Assembly (NCBI GenBank): GCA_963966185.1
Contig: CAWZYM010000396.1
Span: 372,001 to 436,000 of the forward strand
DNA: 64,000 bases
Direction: 5' to 3'
Origin: Rhabditoides inermis
Lineage: Eukaryota; Nematoda; Chromadorea; Rhabditida; Rhabditidae
In this document: one piece after another, positions 22,800 to 35,459 of the stretch
Layout of the letters: each line of letters starts with the position of its first letter
Position numbering within the stretch: the first letter of the stretch is position 1
Position numbers and translations under genes: made by a program
Notes under the pieces: generated by a model
Seen by the model: only the letters and a program-made list of their open reading frames with translations
Told to the model about the DNA's origin: nothing
The model's database searches: none

Positions 22800-24514
22800 C
22801 ACATGACTGCTACCATGACTATCGATCGCGGCGCAGCCGTTGTACCGACTCTAAAACCAGTCCCCACGACATTCAATTTCTAATATGGCCATGAAGATAA
22901 ACTTGCGTAACCCCTGGGGGTAACGAAAGTGGAGCAACATTCAAGAGTGAAAACGTGTTATGAACAATAAAAATAACGTACCGATGCCGCGCACGCGGGA
23001 GCAGCGAGTACAGCTCCCATTTCTCCTCAGTTCCACTACCCGGTAGCTCTGTAAAGCGAGTTGTACAACTGATTATGCAAATAAACAGGTCAGAACGATT
23101 AGCACCATAAATTCAAACTGAAAACAACTGGTCACATGATAACACGTTGAACGGAAGATTAGACAATAAATAGGCCGTCGCATGCACGGGGTCTATTGCC
23201 AGCGTTTCCGCGCAATCCACCCCGTGGCATGAGTCACATGAGTTATCATGGATATAGCACAACTCATCATAGTATCGTTCGAAGGTAGTGATGAAACATA
23301 TAAAAGTACGTAGATTATCAATGTTGTGAAAGAGGAAGTGAGCACAACTATTCAGTTGAAGTTGGCAGTCAGTTGATAGAAAGAGACACGGGCGGTCCAA
23401 TGACGTTGATTTGGGAAAAATAATATCGGGGCGAGACCTCATTCGGGTCGGGACCGATGATTTATAAGAAAATAGAAAATAGATATATAGTAGTATAATA
23501 AAAATGTAAAATTGCGACATAAAAAATCTAAAGAATTGATATTGCATGATACATATTTATTTATCATTTTAAAATGTCGGTTTCTGAAATTTTCGTATTC
23601 ATCAGCTGACTACCGTAATCTGCGCCTCAAATCATATGACCGCTGCAGATTAGCATACACACAGCCCATTCGTGCCCCCGACCCGCTATTCTGTTGTTAT
23701 TGCTTTCAATTTCTCATCCGAAGCATATATGATGTGGTTAGATTGTACTGCACTGCGGGTGAGATAATAACCGGCCATAGTAAGTTAGCGAGAGATGGGG
23801 ATGGCGATGGATTGCACAACGTGCTGTAAGAGGCAGCGAGGCTCTGTACTTTAGTTGTAAACATGAATGGATGCATCGATTGGGCGTACCCCTCGCTCAT
23901 TCTGCCCGTATTCTGTCCCCACTCACACCGCTTCACAATCTCTTTCTGACGACCGTTCACTCGACTATTTCACTTGTTCTCGACTGATTGATGGATGCGA
24001 TCGCAATCTATCCTATCTTTGTGTGCTTTTTGTTAAGATCAATATGACATTACTTTCTCATGAAAAGATCTCATCATTACTTTCCCATGAAAAGATCCAA
24101 ATTTCACAGCTTCTAAATCATGACAATTGTACAGTCATACCTTACCTCCCATTTCACAACGTCCCATTTCGCAACGCGCCATCTCATGTGATGATGGTGG
24201 GGCCTAGCGACCGCCCTTATCCACACACCACCCCAACCAAACATTCATCCCCGTTCCCTCGCACATGCGGTTGTCACCCACAATTCTACACCCCTATTCA
24301 ATTTGCCTTACCGTACCTATCGATATTAATAATAATTTATACGGGTTTTTAACAACTCGTGCAAGCTATCTCTATATCTCATAAGCTATCTCATATTCAT
24401 GCTCTAATGCGTTCACTTACAGTTTCCATCATTTCGCAATCTCAAAATGTCATGTCGCAATATTGCATTTAATGTCGTTTCTTCTTCATTATTTCCGCTC
24501 ACTTTCAGGTAAGG
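22800..24514. other. Intergenic region upstream of SERINC and p62
   Basis: AT-rich divergent intergenic DNA with no credible exon on either strand. It must contain the p62 promoter and probably that of SERINC. There is one short direct repeat (catgaaaagatc twice near 24060-24095). Confidence 0.4.
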
Positions 24515-27012
24515 ATGATCTCTGTCAAGTGGAACCACGAGGGCACCTTCCGCCGTTTCCGTCTCGATGTGAGTTCCTCCCATCATGGACCCCACATCAC
24601 AAACTCACTTACTCTCCTGCTTGCAGACGACCCAGTCGCAGTTCTCTGTGTTCCACACGCTGCGCACCAAGTGCGAGAGTCTCGTGCCCTCGGCCGCCTT
24701 CGACCTCGCCTATCTCGGTGAGTCGCCTATCCTCTCACCACCATTCACTCTCTCTATTCCAGATGATGAGAACGACCCGATCCTGCTGGCGTGCGACAGC
24801 GACGTGAGCGAGGCGATCGCGATGATGCCAGCCGGCTCGCCCCTCCGCGTCCTTTCCATCGCGGCCGTGGAGCAGAAGGAGAAGCCGGCGGCGGAGGAGA
24901 AGGAGACGCGCAACAAGGGCGTCGCGCATCCCGGCACTCTGTGCGACGGATGCGACCGCCCCATTGTGGGACACCGGTACAAGTGCGTCACCTGCGAGAA
25001 CTACGACCTGTGTGCCGACTGTGAGTCACCCTCTCCCGTTCTCTTTCCCCCTCTTTCACCGACCCCATTCAGGCGAGTCGACGTCGATGCACTCGAACCA
25101 CGCTCTTCTGCGCATCGTCGACCCAGACGCGACTATGGTTCCTTGGGGCACTCGCCTGCGCCGGCACCGCCGCCACACCGTGTTCGGCGCTCGTCACAAC
25201 CCTCGCTATGACCACCGCGCCGGTCACCGTAACTCGGCGCCCTTCTCCGAGGGGCTCTTCCGCGACTTCCAGACCGCCTGGAACGCCCGTCCCACCGACC
25301 CCGCCCCGCCCATCAACCTCAAGGTGAGTCCACCTGCGTGGTCCGTGGTATGCTGATGATGTTTTCAGGAGTCTGTGAAGAAGAGCATGGACTTCCTTAC
25401 CGAGATGGGCACTCAGGTGCAGCAGGCGCTCGCCAACTTCGGTATGTTAGCCTAGGATCCTCGACTAATGCAGTTCTAGCCGAGTCCGCCTCCTCTCACA
25501 CCCACAACGTAGGCCATGCCAGTCTCGCCTCGCACCGCGTGTCTAACCGAATAGTAGCGAAACGTAGCGAAATCGGCTCTGTTTTGAGAGCGCAATGAGA
25601 TGCTTCGGCAGCACTTCTTTGGAGAGGAGGAGGATTCGGCGGACGAGACCCGCCCTCTCATCCGCCCCGAGTCCCGCCACGAACACCCTTCAGGCATCGA
25701 GTGCGACTACGAGGTGCGCCCGCCGACAGACAACGAGAACAAGGAGAAGACTGAGGAGAAGACCGAGGAGAAGAAGACGGAGCCCGCGAATGAGGCGCCT
25801 ACTGACGTGCCCACCGCACCCCCGCAGACGGTGAGTCATCAGTTACTAATAGTACACATGTGTTGTGTTCAGGCGTCGTCGGCTCCTGTCTACCCCACCC
25901 TCATCGACCTGGAGCAGCAGCACACTACCCCGCAGCCCGCTCTCGCCCCTGAGCCTATCCCCACTGCCGGATTCGGTCAGCGCCGCTCCGGATTCCGCTC
26001 TTCGTTCAACCGCCCTTGCGAGAACGGATTCCGCACCGATCGTCCCCTCGGATTCCATCCTCAGAGCTCCGGATTTCTCGCCCATCCCACAACTGCTGCG
26101 GAGCGCAACCACTACCAAAACAAGAACGCATTCGGGAACTTCGGCGGAAGCTTCCGCTTAGCTCGCCCCGAGGGGTCGCGTGGCGGCTTCTGTCCGGGAT
26201 CCGGATTCGGGAGCGGACAGTCCGCGTACCGTCACTCCTACCACGGCTTCGGAGACGAAATGGAGCGGATGGCCGATGCGATGGGCGAGGGACTGATCAA
26301 GTCGCGCAAGGAGGAGAAGGAGCGCAGAAAGGTGATCAAGCGCGAGGAGAAGGAGAAGCGTAAGGAGGAGCACCGCCAGAAGAGGGAGCAGGCGAGGGAG
26401 GAGCGCCAGGAGCAGGGCGAGGACTGGGGAAAGGAGTGGCGCGAAGAGGTGCAGAAGAGGAACGAGGAGGAGAAGGCGCGCATGTACGACGAAGTGGTGA
26501 AGCGCTACAGGGAGCAGGCGCAGCAGGTGAACAAGGAGCGCGAAGTGCGCACGCGTGCCGCGGAGGAGGAGGAGCAGCAGAGGATGCAGCGGGCCCACCA
26601 GGAACAGACAGCCCTCGCCCAACAGGCGATCCTACTCAAGAGGAACGACGAGATCAAGAAGCACATTGAGACCATGCGCGCCGGAATGGAGCAGGCGGCC
26701 AAGGAGCAGAAGGAGGAGGAGCAGGCCGTGGCGAGCGACTCGGAGGACGAGTGGCACGTGTGCGCAGACTCCAAGGACGCTGAGATGGTGAGTGTATCTC
26801 TCATCTCTGAACCCCTCTCCCCTCTCTCTCCTCACTCTTTCTCCCCCCCCCCCTCACGCTCTCACCACTTCCCCTTTCAGGTGTCGTACCTGGAGGCGAT
26901 GGGTTTCTCGAACGAGGGCGGTGTTCTGTCGTCCCTGGTGTCGGAGGTTGGCTGTTCGGATGTGGACCTGCTCGTCACTCGCTGCATCGAGCACCACACC
27001 CAACACTACTGA
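24515..27012 (+). CDS. sqst-1: Sequestosome/p62-like selective autophagy receptor
   Basis: Autophagy receptor that links ubiquitinated cargo to the autophagosome. An N-terminal PB1 domain starts MISVKWNHEGTFRRFRLD; its acidic OPCA part reads DDENDPILLACDSDVSEAI. A ZZ zinc finger follows: CDGCDRPIVGHRYKCVTCENYDLCADC, then HSNHALLRI, with the cysteines and histidines in family order (about 24940-25115). The middle is Pro/Gly/Phe-rich. A long E/K/R-rich probable coiled coil spans about 26290-26750. The C-terminal UBA domain has YLEAMGFSNEGGVLSSLV and ends HHTQHY. The LIR-like spot SDSEDEWHVC is degenerate, with Cys where Leu/Ile/Val is expected. The exon borders around 25441-25600 are uncertain. 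An acceptor lies 6 bases before the ATG. Confidence 0.9.
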
Positions 27013-27191
27013 GCGTCTCCCGTCGCCCACTGTATATACCATGTATCATATGCAAAACAGCGCCGAAAACCCACAAAAACATACTTGTACACTTTTCTCT
27101 TTTCACGTTCACCATGTTATTCACCACTACTGTTTTTGTTTAGTCGCAGTGATGTATCGTGCGTTTGTAATAATATTAACTGATGTTCTGT

Positions 27192-27197
27192 AATAAA
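27192..27197 (+). terminator. AATAAA poly(A) signal of the p62 gene
   Basis: Canonical hexamer 180 bases after the p62 stop codon. Confidence 0.7.
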
Positions 27198-27655
27198 CGT
27201 ATGTAGAGCAGGATTTTGAGTTGTAGATAATGGTGTGATTCTAAATGATACATTGGGGGGGGGGGTCATGGTGAGCTATAAGCATTGCATATCAGAAGAG
27301 AACAAACAACTCTTCACTACACGCATATCATATGCGATACCGATTCATTCAACAAACCATCTCACCATATCCCAACAAATAAATCACAAATGTGGAGTGA
27401 CATTTTATTATCTTCTCATAGATGACCACCACGCAAAAAGAACAAACACATATATGTGAGAATGAGACCGCTTTGTAATTGAGTCAAAACAGTCAAGCAA
27501 ACAGATCACAACTGGAACGGGGACATTCTGCCCTACTAGACCGACTATGGAGGGCTAAGGTAATCAATTAAGCAATTCAATAAAGACTATGGATAAACTC
27601 TAGGAAAGCAATGAAACACATATAATGATAACCTGGTGCGGGGTCGGGACAGGGC

Positions 27656-29377
27656 TCAGAACATGCGAGCGCCGAATCCGAAGGTGCGGCCAATGCCCTG
27701 GAGGTAGTAGCGGGTGAAGCCGCCCTGAGTCTCCTCCGCGTTGTGTTCCGGCACCTGCTGAGCAGAGATCTCCAGGTCCGTCGCGTCGCCCTATAATCCA
27801 CTATTCACATCTACCAGTCAAACCATACCTATCACAAAATATAAACCCACCTTATCTCTGAGGGTGAAGCGAACATGAGCATAGTGGCCGTTCGGGAAGT
27901 TCTTGAGACGCCACTTCATCTCGATCTCCTTATTCTCTTCCATCTTGAGGAACTGGCCCGACACGGTGCCTCCGAACAGAGCGAACTTTCCGTCAGGCTT
28001 GAAGTCCCACTCCACGTTACAGTTGGCCCACGCGCGCACTAGCTGAAAGAAGATATAAATAACCGTTATCATAACAAAATAATAAAACAATAACGGATTG
28101 AGACGCACCTCGGGCTGGCTGAGGACCTCGTAGAGCCTCTCAGGAGGGATCTTGTACGACTCGTTGCAGGTAAGCGACTTGCACTCGAACTTCTCCGCTG
28201 AAAACAGAACATGTAAAACATGATACTTTTTTTAAACTCACTGGAAACTCCATCAGAGGATGGCGAGTCGTTGTTTGAGGTTATAACCTGCAACAAAATA
28301 ATCGTATATATTATCATATTGAGTGCTGTCAAGACAATCATACCATGTTCTGGAACGACTTTTTGTCGACCATGGCAGTCTTCGACTTGGTCACCACCTG
28401 CGGCTTCACCTTGTCCGTCGGCAGAATCAGGCCCTAAACAGACAATGATGAGTTTTTAGGGAAAACAACGCCCACCTTGCTGAACTCCTCCTTGAGTTCG
28501 CGGATGTACACAGCCATCTGTTCGCGGATCTGAATACAAGCGGTGAATGAAAAAAATAGTCCTGTTGTTAGTTTATTTGGATGATAGTAATATTATTTCA
28601 TTAGCCCAGCCTACCTTAGCAGTACCAGACTTGTTGAGCAGCTGCCGGATGGCGGCGTCGTGCGGGCCCTTCGTGTCAAGCGTCGTGTTCACCTACAATA
28701 AATTAGATACAATAAAGCACAATCAACACAACAAAACCATAAAAAGTACTACTGAAACTTTTATTAGGAAACATGTTTTGTTGTGATGCAAATGCAATAA
28801 TCATTGAGGTCTACAAACAAGCATTGACCATATTCCACTCACATCAACCTCGTCGGCGTCGTTCTCGTCCGACAGATTCGGGATCTCGATATGTCCTTTA
28901 TATTCGAGCTCCGAGCCGGCCACACGACCTACACACCAACAATGACTTTCAACTCGGGAGAAATGAATAACTTCGACGCTTCGACCACTCACCCACAAAA
29001 TTGACGAGAATCTCCCATTCAAAGAGGAAGATAAGTTTGGCCTTGCGGTTGTTGGCGGTAGCCTCGCCCTCGATCTGAATAACAAAGTACTCATCCACTG
29101 CATAGAAGAACAAATCGAATAAATGCACACCTTCTTGATGGTGGTGAACTCGATGGTAACAGGTCCATCCTCGAGCACGAGCTTTTCGAGGAGCTCATGA
29201 AGACGCTTCTTCGACCATGGAGTGGCATTCTTCTCTGTCCTAAACATCCATACATCAGACAGACAAGATATCAAAACTAAACAAATCAACCACTCACCAG
29301 TGCCAGTTGTTGACGTTGGTCGCATCGGAACGCTCCTCGCAAATCCACCTAGGATCGCCCTCTCCCCACTTGGCCAT
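27656..29377 (-). CDS. ahsa-1: AHSA1-like activator of Hsp90 ATPase
   Basis: Cytosolic Hsp90 co-chaperone that stimulates the Hsp90 ATPase. About seven exons read on the minus strand. The start MAKWGEGDPRWICEERSDAT and then NVNNWHWTEKNATPWS are the highly conserved Aha1 N-terminus. GEATANNRKAKLIFLFEWE and YKGHIEIPNLSDENDADEVDV follow. The C-terminal AHSA1 domain contains PPERLYEVLSQPELVRAW, GGTVSGQFLKMEENKEIEMK, WRLKNFPNGHYAHV and GFTRYYLQGIGRTFGFGARM. The stop is TGA at 27658-27656. Both Aha1 domains are complete, so the gene appears intact. A TTTTCAG acceptor lies a few bases upstream of the ATG. Two heat-shock element-like sites lie 70-110 bases upstream. Confidence 0.95.
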
Positions 29378-29443
29378 ATTGAACACTAATGCTGAAAATG
29401 ACAAGTGAAAATAAAACATAAAATATATTCGTCGAGAAAATAG

Positions 29444-29451
29444 TTCTCGAA
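29444..29451. promoter_or_regulatory. Second heat-shock half-element at AHSA1
   Basis: ttctcgaa forms a two-unit TTCnnGAA site 23 bases closer to the AHSA1 gene than the three-unit element. Together they make an HSF cluster plausible. Confidence 0.5.
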
Positions 29452-29473
29452 AACACAATGCATACTCTTCGGG

Positions 29474-29486
29474 TTCCAGAAAATTC
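29474..29486. promoter_or_regulatory. Heat-shock element (TTCnnGAAnnTTC) at AHSA1
   Basis: The sequence ttccagaaaattc is a perfect three-unit heat-shock element, about 97 bases upstream of the AHSA1 start codon. HSF binds such inverted GAA pentamers. Regulation by heat shock is expected for an Hsp90 co-chaperone; here it is inferred from sequence only. Confidence 0.7.
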
Positions 29487-29489
29487 TGG

Positions 29490-30176
29490 ACGCGCATTTT
29501 TCAGGCACACAATACCCACTGTATTTTCACTAATCGAAGCAATTATTAACTTTATATATTGTAGAATGACACAATCTACACAAACAAACTTAATAAGCAA
29601 TACAAATTAACTATCTCTTTGACGTATGAAAGAAAGACGGCGAAAAATCTAGAAAAATTTGAAAATACTTATTGTCACAAACCTTTCTTAACAAACACTA
29701 GTATCCGGAATTCGCAATAGAGCGCACAAAGTATTGGCTCTCTCAGCCTAGCCAGCAAAAGATTCCTGAAAGAAACAACGCCAGGCCGCTTCCAATCACG
29801 GCGAAAATCTAGATAATTTTGAAAACTGTCATTGGCGCATAACTTTCTATACGCAATGTAACATGTACCGCATATTGTACGAAAAGAGTTCCCACTGCCT
29901 GTCGTTTACATTCTCTAAGCAACCCTACCTTTCATTCATAAAGCGATGATGGGGATACAAATGGAACTCGTCCATACCAGGATTGTGCCAGGATTAGGAT
30001 ATATAGTTGTTCATTCACTCATCACAAGTATCGAAAATAATATATCACGTGACATCTCATTAATAATCCTAATTTATTAGATAATCACATCCTCATTTCA
30101 GATATATTTAAATCACACAAATTTTTCATACTATAACACCACACGAAAGATCAATACATTTATGTGATAAGCTCGA
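29490..30176. other. AT-rich intergenic region upstream of AHSA1
   Basis: No exon seen. A diverged direct repeat of about 35 bases (cggcgaaaa-tctaga...) occurs near 29638 and 29800. AHSA1 and the next gene upstream are on the same strand, about 800 bases apart. Confidence 0.4.
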
Positions 30177-31522
30177 CTATATATAGGCGGTTTTGTTGTA
30201 GGCGCCGGTCTGGTCTGCCTGAGTGGTGTGCATCCTCTGGGCAATCTCCCGCGGCAGGCGGAACGACGAAGGAGGAGGCAGGTGCGGACGCGGCGGCTTG
30301 CCTCCCTTCCTGCTCCGTCCCTCCGCCCGCCGCTTCTCCTCCACTTCTTTCTCCTCCTTCTGCTCCTGTCGCAGCTCCAGCCTCACACTCGCATCAGGTG
30401 TTGGTCTTTCCACAGAAGGCGCCCTAAAGCATTATCCCATCTCATGTTCCACTAATTAGCCCACCTCGGTGCGTAGCTGCTCCTGTCCCTGCTGTTGTCG
30501 GGGCGTCTCGCCCGACACGTGAGCTGTTCCTGCAGTCACCATCTTCAACTCTCTCCCTCTCTCTCCACATCCCCCCACTCCCCTCCCTCCTCTTCCGATT
30601 TGCGCTATGATAACAGCGGAGCGAACGCATATTTCGCGGCGGACCAACCAAAAAGAACAGAGGAACACCAAACTTCAACCGCACACGCCGAGCATCGACA
30701 ATCTCGAATTACACGCGCATGCCATCCTGCAAACCACTTGCACACCGTGACGTCGTCGTCGCATGGCTGGGTGGGAAGAAGGGGGAGATGAGGCGCGAAC
30801 ACCCAGGGGATCTATCAATCCGCAATCTCTCGCGGCGGACACCCGGGTGTCCCCTCTTCCTACATGCCACCCCCTGACCACTTGTTTGCGATGACTGCTT
30901 CTTTATTACGAGTAGTCCTCGGCGATACCCCCTCCCTCTCCCCATTCACATTCATAAAACACGAGAGAGGGAGGGAAAACACGCACTACGAAACACCTCA
31001 TAAACCATGCAGCTCATGTGCATCTAAGCCCTAATACGCACCATTTTTGCCGTAATGATGGCCATCTTGAGGGTCTCGTCTTCGGGCGACGCGGGGTCGT
31101 CCCGTTCCTCCCTTTGGCGAAGACACGGTACCCTGCACCTCCTCAGGTAGGGCGACGGATGACCCGGCTGGCCTGCAACTGCCTCGCATCACACTTCCTC
31201 CCTCTCCCTCCCTCTCATCCTCTCTCGAAACCCTCGAAAGGGGCAAAACAATCATTGTTTCCCTTTGCTCGCGTGACAACAATGCATTCTAGAATAATCG
31301 CCGTCCTCTGCTCTTCTCTTGTGTCCGCACCCCACTCTCCGCTCTTCTCCTCGGCATCGCAAAACACCCCAGCTCTACATAATCGCATTTACAGAAAAGC
31401 ACAACGCGTGAGGCGACGGCAAGAAATCCATTTATCACCTTTCGCAACTAAGCGGAACCCCCCGTAAAAACAGACTCTAGGACATCACACACGTTTATAA
31501 TACCTGCAAATTTGGTGGACAT
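30177..31522 (-). CDS. Unrecognised charged protein, four-exon model
   Basis: I assembled this model by splice-phase matching on the minus strand. Exon 1 (31522 to about 31505) encodes MSTKFA. Exon 2 (about 31175 to 31045) ends DETLKMAIITAKM before a GTGCGT donor. Exon 3 runs 30529 to about 30471. The last exon (to 30177) encodes a K/E/R-rich stretch and ends REIAQRMHTTQADQTG followed by AYNKTAYI. The frame stays open across all joins, with GC-rich third positions. I recognise no domain; the last exon predicts a basic-acidic helix. It lies 211 bases downstream of phosphomevalonate kinase, so it may be an operon member. Exon 2 borders and the first exon are the weakest parts. Confidence 0.45.
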
Positions 31523-31732
31523 GGGAGCAATATGACTAGAGGGAATACGAATGGTGAAAAGGAACGGCCAGGAGGAGGCGAGTGAATCAGTGGCAGTTCG
31601 GGAAGAATAATTCGCCCGTCGCTCGTCAATAGTCACCAGTTGAGCCCTCGCCTAAGCCGCGAGTAATCTCCAAAAAGGGGCGGCGCCTATCAAACTTGCG
31701 CTCCTCTTCCTGCTCCTCCTCCTCCCTCACCC

Positions 31733-31895
31733 TCAGTGCTCCTCCCCCTCGTGGAGCAGGCGCCGGACTCGCTGCTCCAGCTCCTCCAGCTGCGGATCCA
31801 CCTCCCTGCCGTCGTTGAACACAACTGCGTCCCATTCGCGCCCGTCCAGACCGCACTCCGAAGCCGCGTCGTCCACACCAACAGTGAACCTGAAC

Positions 31896-31937
<42 letters not shown>

Positions 31938-32567
31938 TTCTCTCTCTCTTCTCTCTCCCTTCTCTTACACACCTCCACCCTCTCTGCCGTCGCACCTCTT
32001 CCGTGCTCTCCACCCGCACCGCTATCACCTTGAGCGGCAGTTGCCGGTAGAAGTCAATGTCAGTGGGTCGTCGGCAGTCGGATACAACCAGCACATCCAC
32101 GTTCTGCTCCTCTCTCGGAAGGGTCGCCCTACACAGTACACCCTCACCCTCCAACAATCAATAGGCCCGTCTCTCATCACCATATAATTCCGCCGCCGAC
32201 ATCTAATGAGAATGTGCAATGGCGGGGGCAGACAGGCGGGTAAGAGGGGGAATTGCATACCTGCAGAAGTATCCCTCATCCTTGTTCCTCATCTCCTCGC
32301 CCCATCGGATCATATCCGCCCGGTACTTCTCCTTGTATGGCCCGTCACCCAGCAGGGCAGTATAGTCGAGCTCTGCAACCCACTCTCTCCCACTATCCAA
32401 GACTCCCTAAACTCACGGTGGATGCGTGCATACTCCTGTTTGAGCGAGTGGGAGACGCCTGCAGTGACAGTCTTCCACGTCTTCTCTAGCAGGGCTACCA
32501 AACGAGTGCAGCAATAGTCCTTGCCCGACTTGCGCTTCCCAGACAGTAATATCACCACTCCAACCAT
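31733..32567 (-). CDS. PMVK: Phosphomevalonate kinase, animal type
   Basis: Phosphorylates mevalonate 5-phosphate to the diphosphate in the mevalonate pathway. Four or so exons. The P-loop region is LLSGKRKSGKDYCCTRL. Then come LDYTALLGDGPYKEKYRADM and IRWGEEMRNKDEGYFC, near-identical to the animal family, and VVSDCRRPTDIDFYRQL. RQRGWRFTVGVDDAASECGL follows across a CT-rich intron. The protein ends RVRRLLHEGEEH, with stop TGA at 31735-31733. It does not end in a peroxisomal SRL/SKL tripeptide as the human enzyme does. An ATG at 32585 would add six residues; the chosen start follows a TTGTAG acceptor. It lies 293 bases downstream of SEC61 gamma on the same strand. Confidence 0.93.
31899..31933. 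repeat. (CT)n tract in PMVK intron
   Basis: About 17 CT units; on the sense strand of PMVK this is a GA tract in the intron that splits RQRGWRF and TVGVDDA. Confidence 0.95.
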
Positions 32568-32859
32568 ACCTACAAGCAGTCCCATGACGATTATGCAAAT
32601 GCAAATAACACGCCTAGTTATTCAATGGTTGCAAACCAATATGGCACAGACAAACAACACAAGTTTTCTACAGATTTTATAATAATCTTGTACAAAGTCC
32701 CCGTACACAGCGTGCATAGGGGATCACAGACTCGGGTGTAAAACAGTATGTTCGCATGAACAATCAAATATTAAATATATAATGAAAAGTAACAATCAAT
32801 CGAATAAATAGAGTTGCGGGTGCCCGTGAGATGTGGTGGAGAGGCGCGTTCAGGACGAC

Positions 32860-33171
<312 letters not shown>

Positions 33172-34043
33172 CTGCAACCAATACAAATGAAATAAATAAA
33201 GATATATCGCAAACACATCGGGGATAAAATGAGCGGCAAAAGGGCAATGCAATGAGGACGGGTGATACGATCTGGCTGGCTTACAACTCACGAGGTCAGA
33301 CTGCAAGCGCAATCTAGGTAGCTGGGTCAGGGTTCAAGGACACTACATACATGCAACGCACCTATATTTCTAATATATTACTATTTCACAAACTAGGTGT
33401 ATAGAAATAAAGAATCACTGAAGATCAATAAAAGCGAGTAAGTTTACAAAAATGACAATGGAGAGATAACTAGTTTTCGCTACGAAACCGCTAAACGTCC
33501 CGTAATAACGAGAACAATATAACAATCATGCTCAATGTAAACGAAATAATTACCGAAATTAAAGAAATAGAATAGTTTCTGAAATGAAAGGGAAAAGTCT
33601 AAAACGTTCACAACTTTCCTGCAAAACGAAATGCATTTGCACATTCCAAAACCAGTTACATTACAGGAGTAAACATCTACTAGTAAGGGCATACAAAACA
33701 AAGAAGGTGAACGGATGGAACCAGGTACAAGTCGCAGCCTTATGTACGACCAGCCTCGTCACACGAGTAGTGAGCAGTGGCGACCGCGCTGGCGGCCGGC
33801 CCCGTGAATGACTACGCATCATCGAGAGAGCGCAGACTGCTAAACGCCTACCGTACCTCCGAACTGCAAACGCTCGCTCAGGCGAAAGCGCGGGAGAGTT
33901 TAAATTTTGCGGCGGGCGGTGCAAACCAGTCAGAGACGCAGGAAACTCGCTTCGCGCTAGCGACAACGACGAATCGAAATGATCACGCACTGTAACATTG
34001 CCCCCGGGGCACCGAGCCTTTGACTGGCAGAATAGAGTGAGCG
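33172..34043. promoter_or_regulatory. Divergent intergenic region: SEC61G cluster and Kunitz-like gene
   Basis: 872 bases between divergent starts. The part next to SEC61G is AT-rich, the part at 33760-34010 GC-rich. No exon with good splice support was found. It probably contains the promoter for the SEC61G-PMVK cluster. Confidence 0.4.
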
Positions 34044-34900
34044 ATGCTGGCCTGCCACCTTCTACTACTCGCTCTCGCGGCCCTGACAACTGCAGAGCTG
34101 CCCAAAGAACTCGACCCTTTCCTCGAACTGCTATTCGACAAGGAGGAGTGTGAGTGTCCACTATCACCTAATCACATCATCGATTAGCTCACACATCTTC
34201 GTTCAGGCGAAGACTTCATTTCGTCCGGCGAATTTACCGCAGTCGCCACTGTAGAGTGCAACGCATTCAAGTACGTTCCACAGCATTTTGAATATTGCAT
34301 ACTATCATTCATAATTCATTCACATAATTCATTCATTCAATCATTCACTATCGTTCATATCATTCATAACTGTTTATAACTTCCTCTTTCAACACTATTG
34401 TCTAGATGCGACTTTCCCCGACAGCTGTGTATGCGGCCAGCCGCCAAATACCAAGACCCCTCTTCCAGCGTCTGTAAGACACTCCCAGATGAGGTGAGAT
34501 CTTTTCTTTTTCACTCAAAACATTTCAGTACAACTGCTTTTCAGTGTGCTACAGCTGCAAACGGCGGTGTGCCTCTCGGTCCGCCCGTCCGACCGATGTT
34601 CAAGACTCTTCCTCCCATCATTCAACCGGAGCTCGTCACCATTGAGCCTACACGTCCCGCCCCCGTCGCCCCGCCTCCCGGTACGCTCACTCATTAATGC
34701 GTTGCAATTATTTGTGAAATATTTTGTGGTATTATTGAACGAGTTCCTGTTTGTGAGTGACCGGGGGTGGACAGGTCCGCGCGAAATCCCCCTCAATCCT
34801 CCCATCGATTCACAGTTCCCGGTTTTGTATGCGATGCGATTCGACATTCGAAACCTCCTCCTTCGCCTTCCTCTACTCATCCCCCCTCTCTCTCCCTGTT

Positions 34901-34946
<46 letters not shown>

Positions 34947-35424
34947 CCAAACAAAGAGTGGCAATCTCATTTTGCGCACTGTTACACTCACATATGCCCC
35001 TAGGCGGATATTTATGACTACGAATAGATCGATAGCCACAGCGTTTTTCCTACACAACATAACACTGTGGTGTAGGTGGGAGTGAAGACCGGTTACAGTG
35101 TAGGCATTGTGTATGCATCCGGCTCGTGCAAGCTATACTCACTAAAAAGAATGAATAGAACATCGAATAATTGCGATGATTGCTACGACTACGGCTAGAC
35201 TTTCTGAGAATGATTCGAATATCAGCAGCGATTTGCGCGCTCTCGAATTGGGATACAGGCTATTGACAGGCGGATCTGCCATCGTCCGTCCAATCACAAG
35301 ATCGAATCGGATAGTTCCACACTGCAAAACCAACATTCATCGCCATGTCCACGCACGTCATGCTCTCTCTCGCTCTCTCTCGCTCTCTCACCTCTCTCCT
35401 CTCTCGCTCTCTCTCTTCCACACA

Positions 35425-35459
<35 letters not shown>

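Noticed and set aside
33777..33995. 72-residue plus-strand frame upstream of the Kunitz-like gene
   Set aside because: No matching splice partner or signal; probably chance in the GC-rich divergent promoter region.
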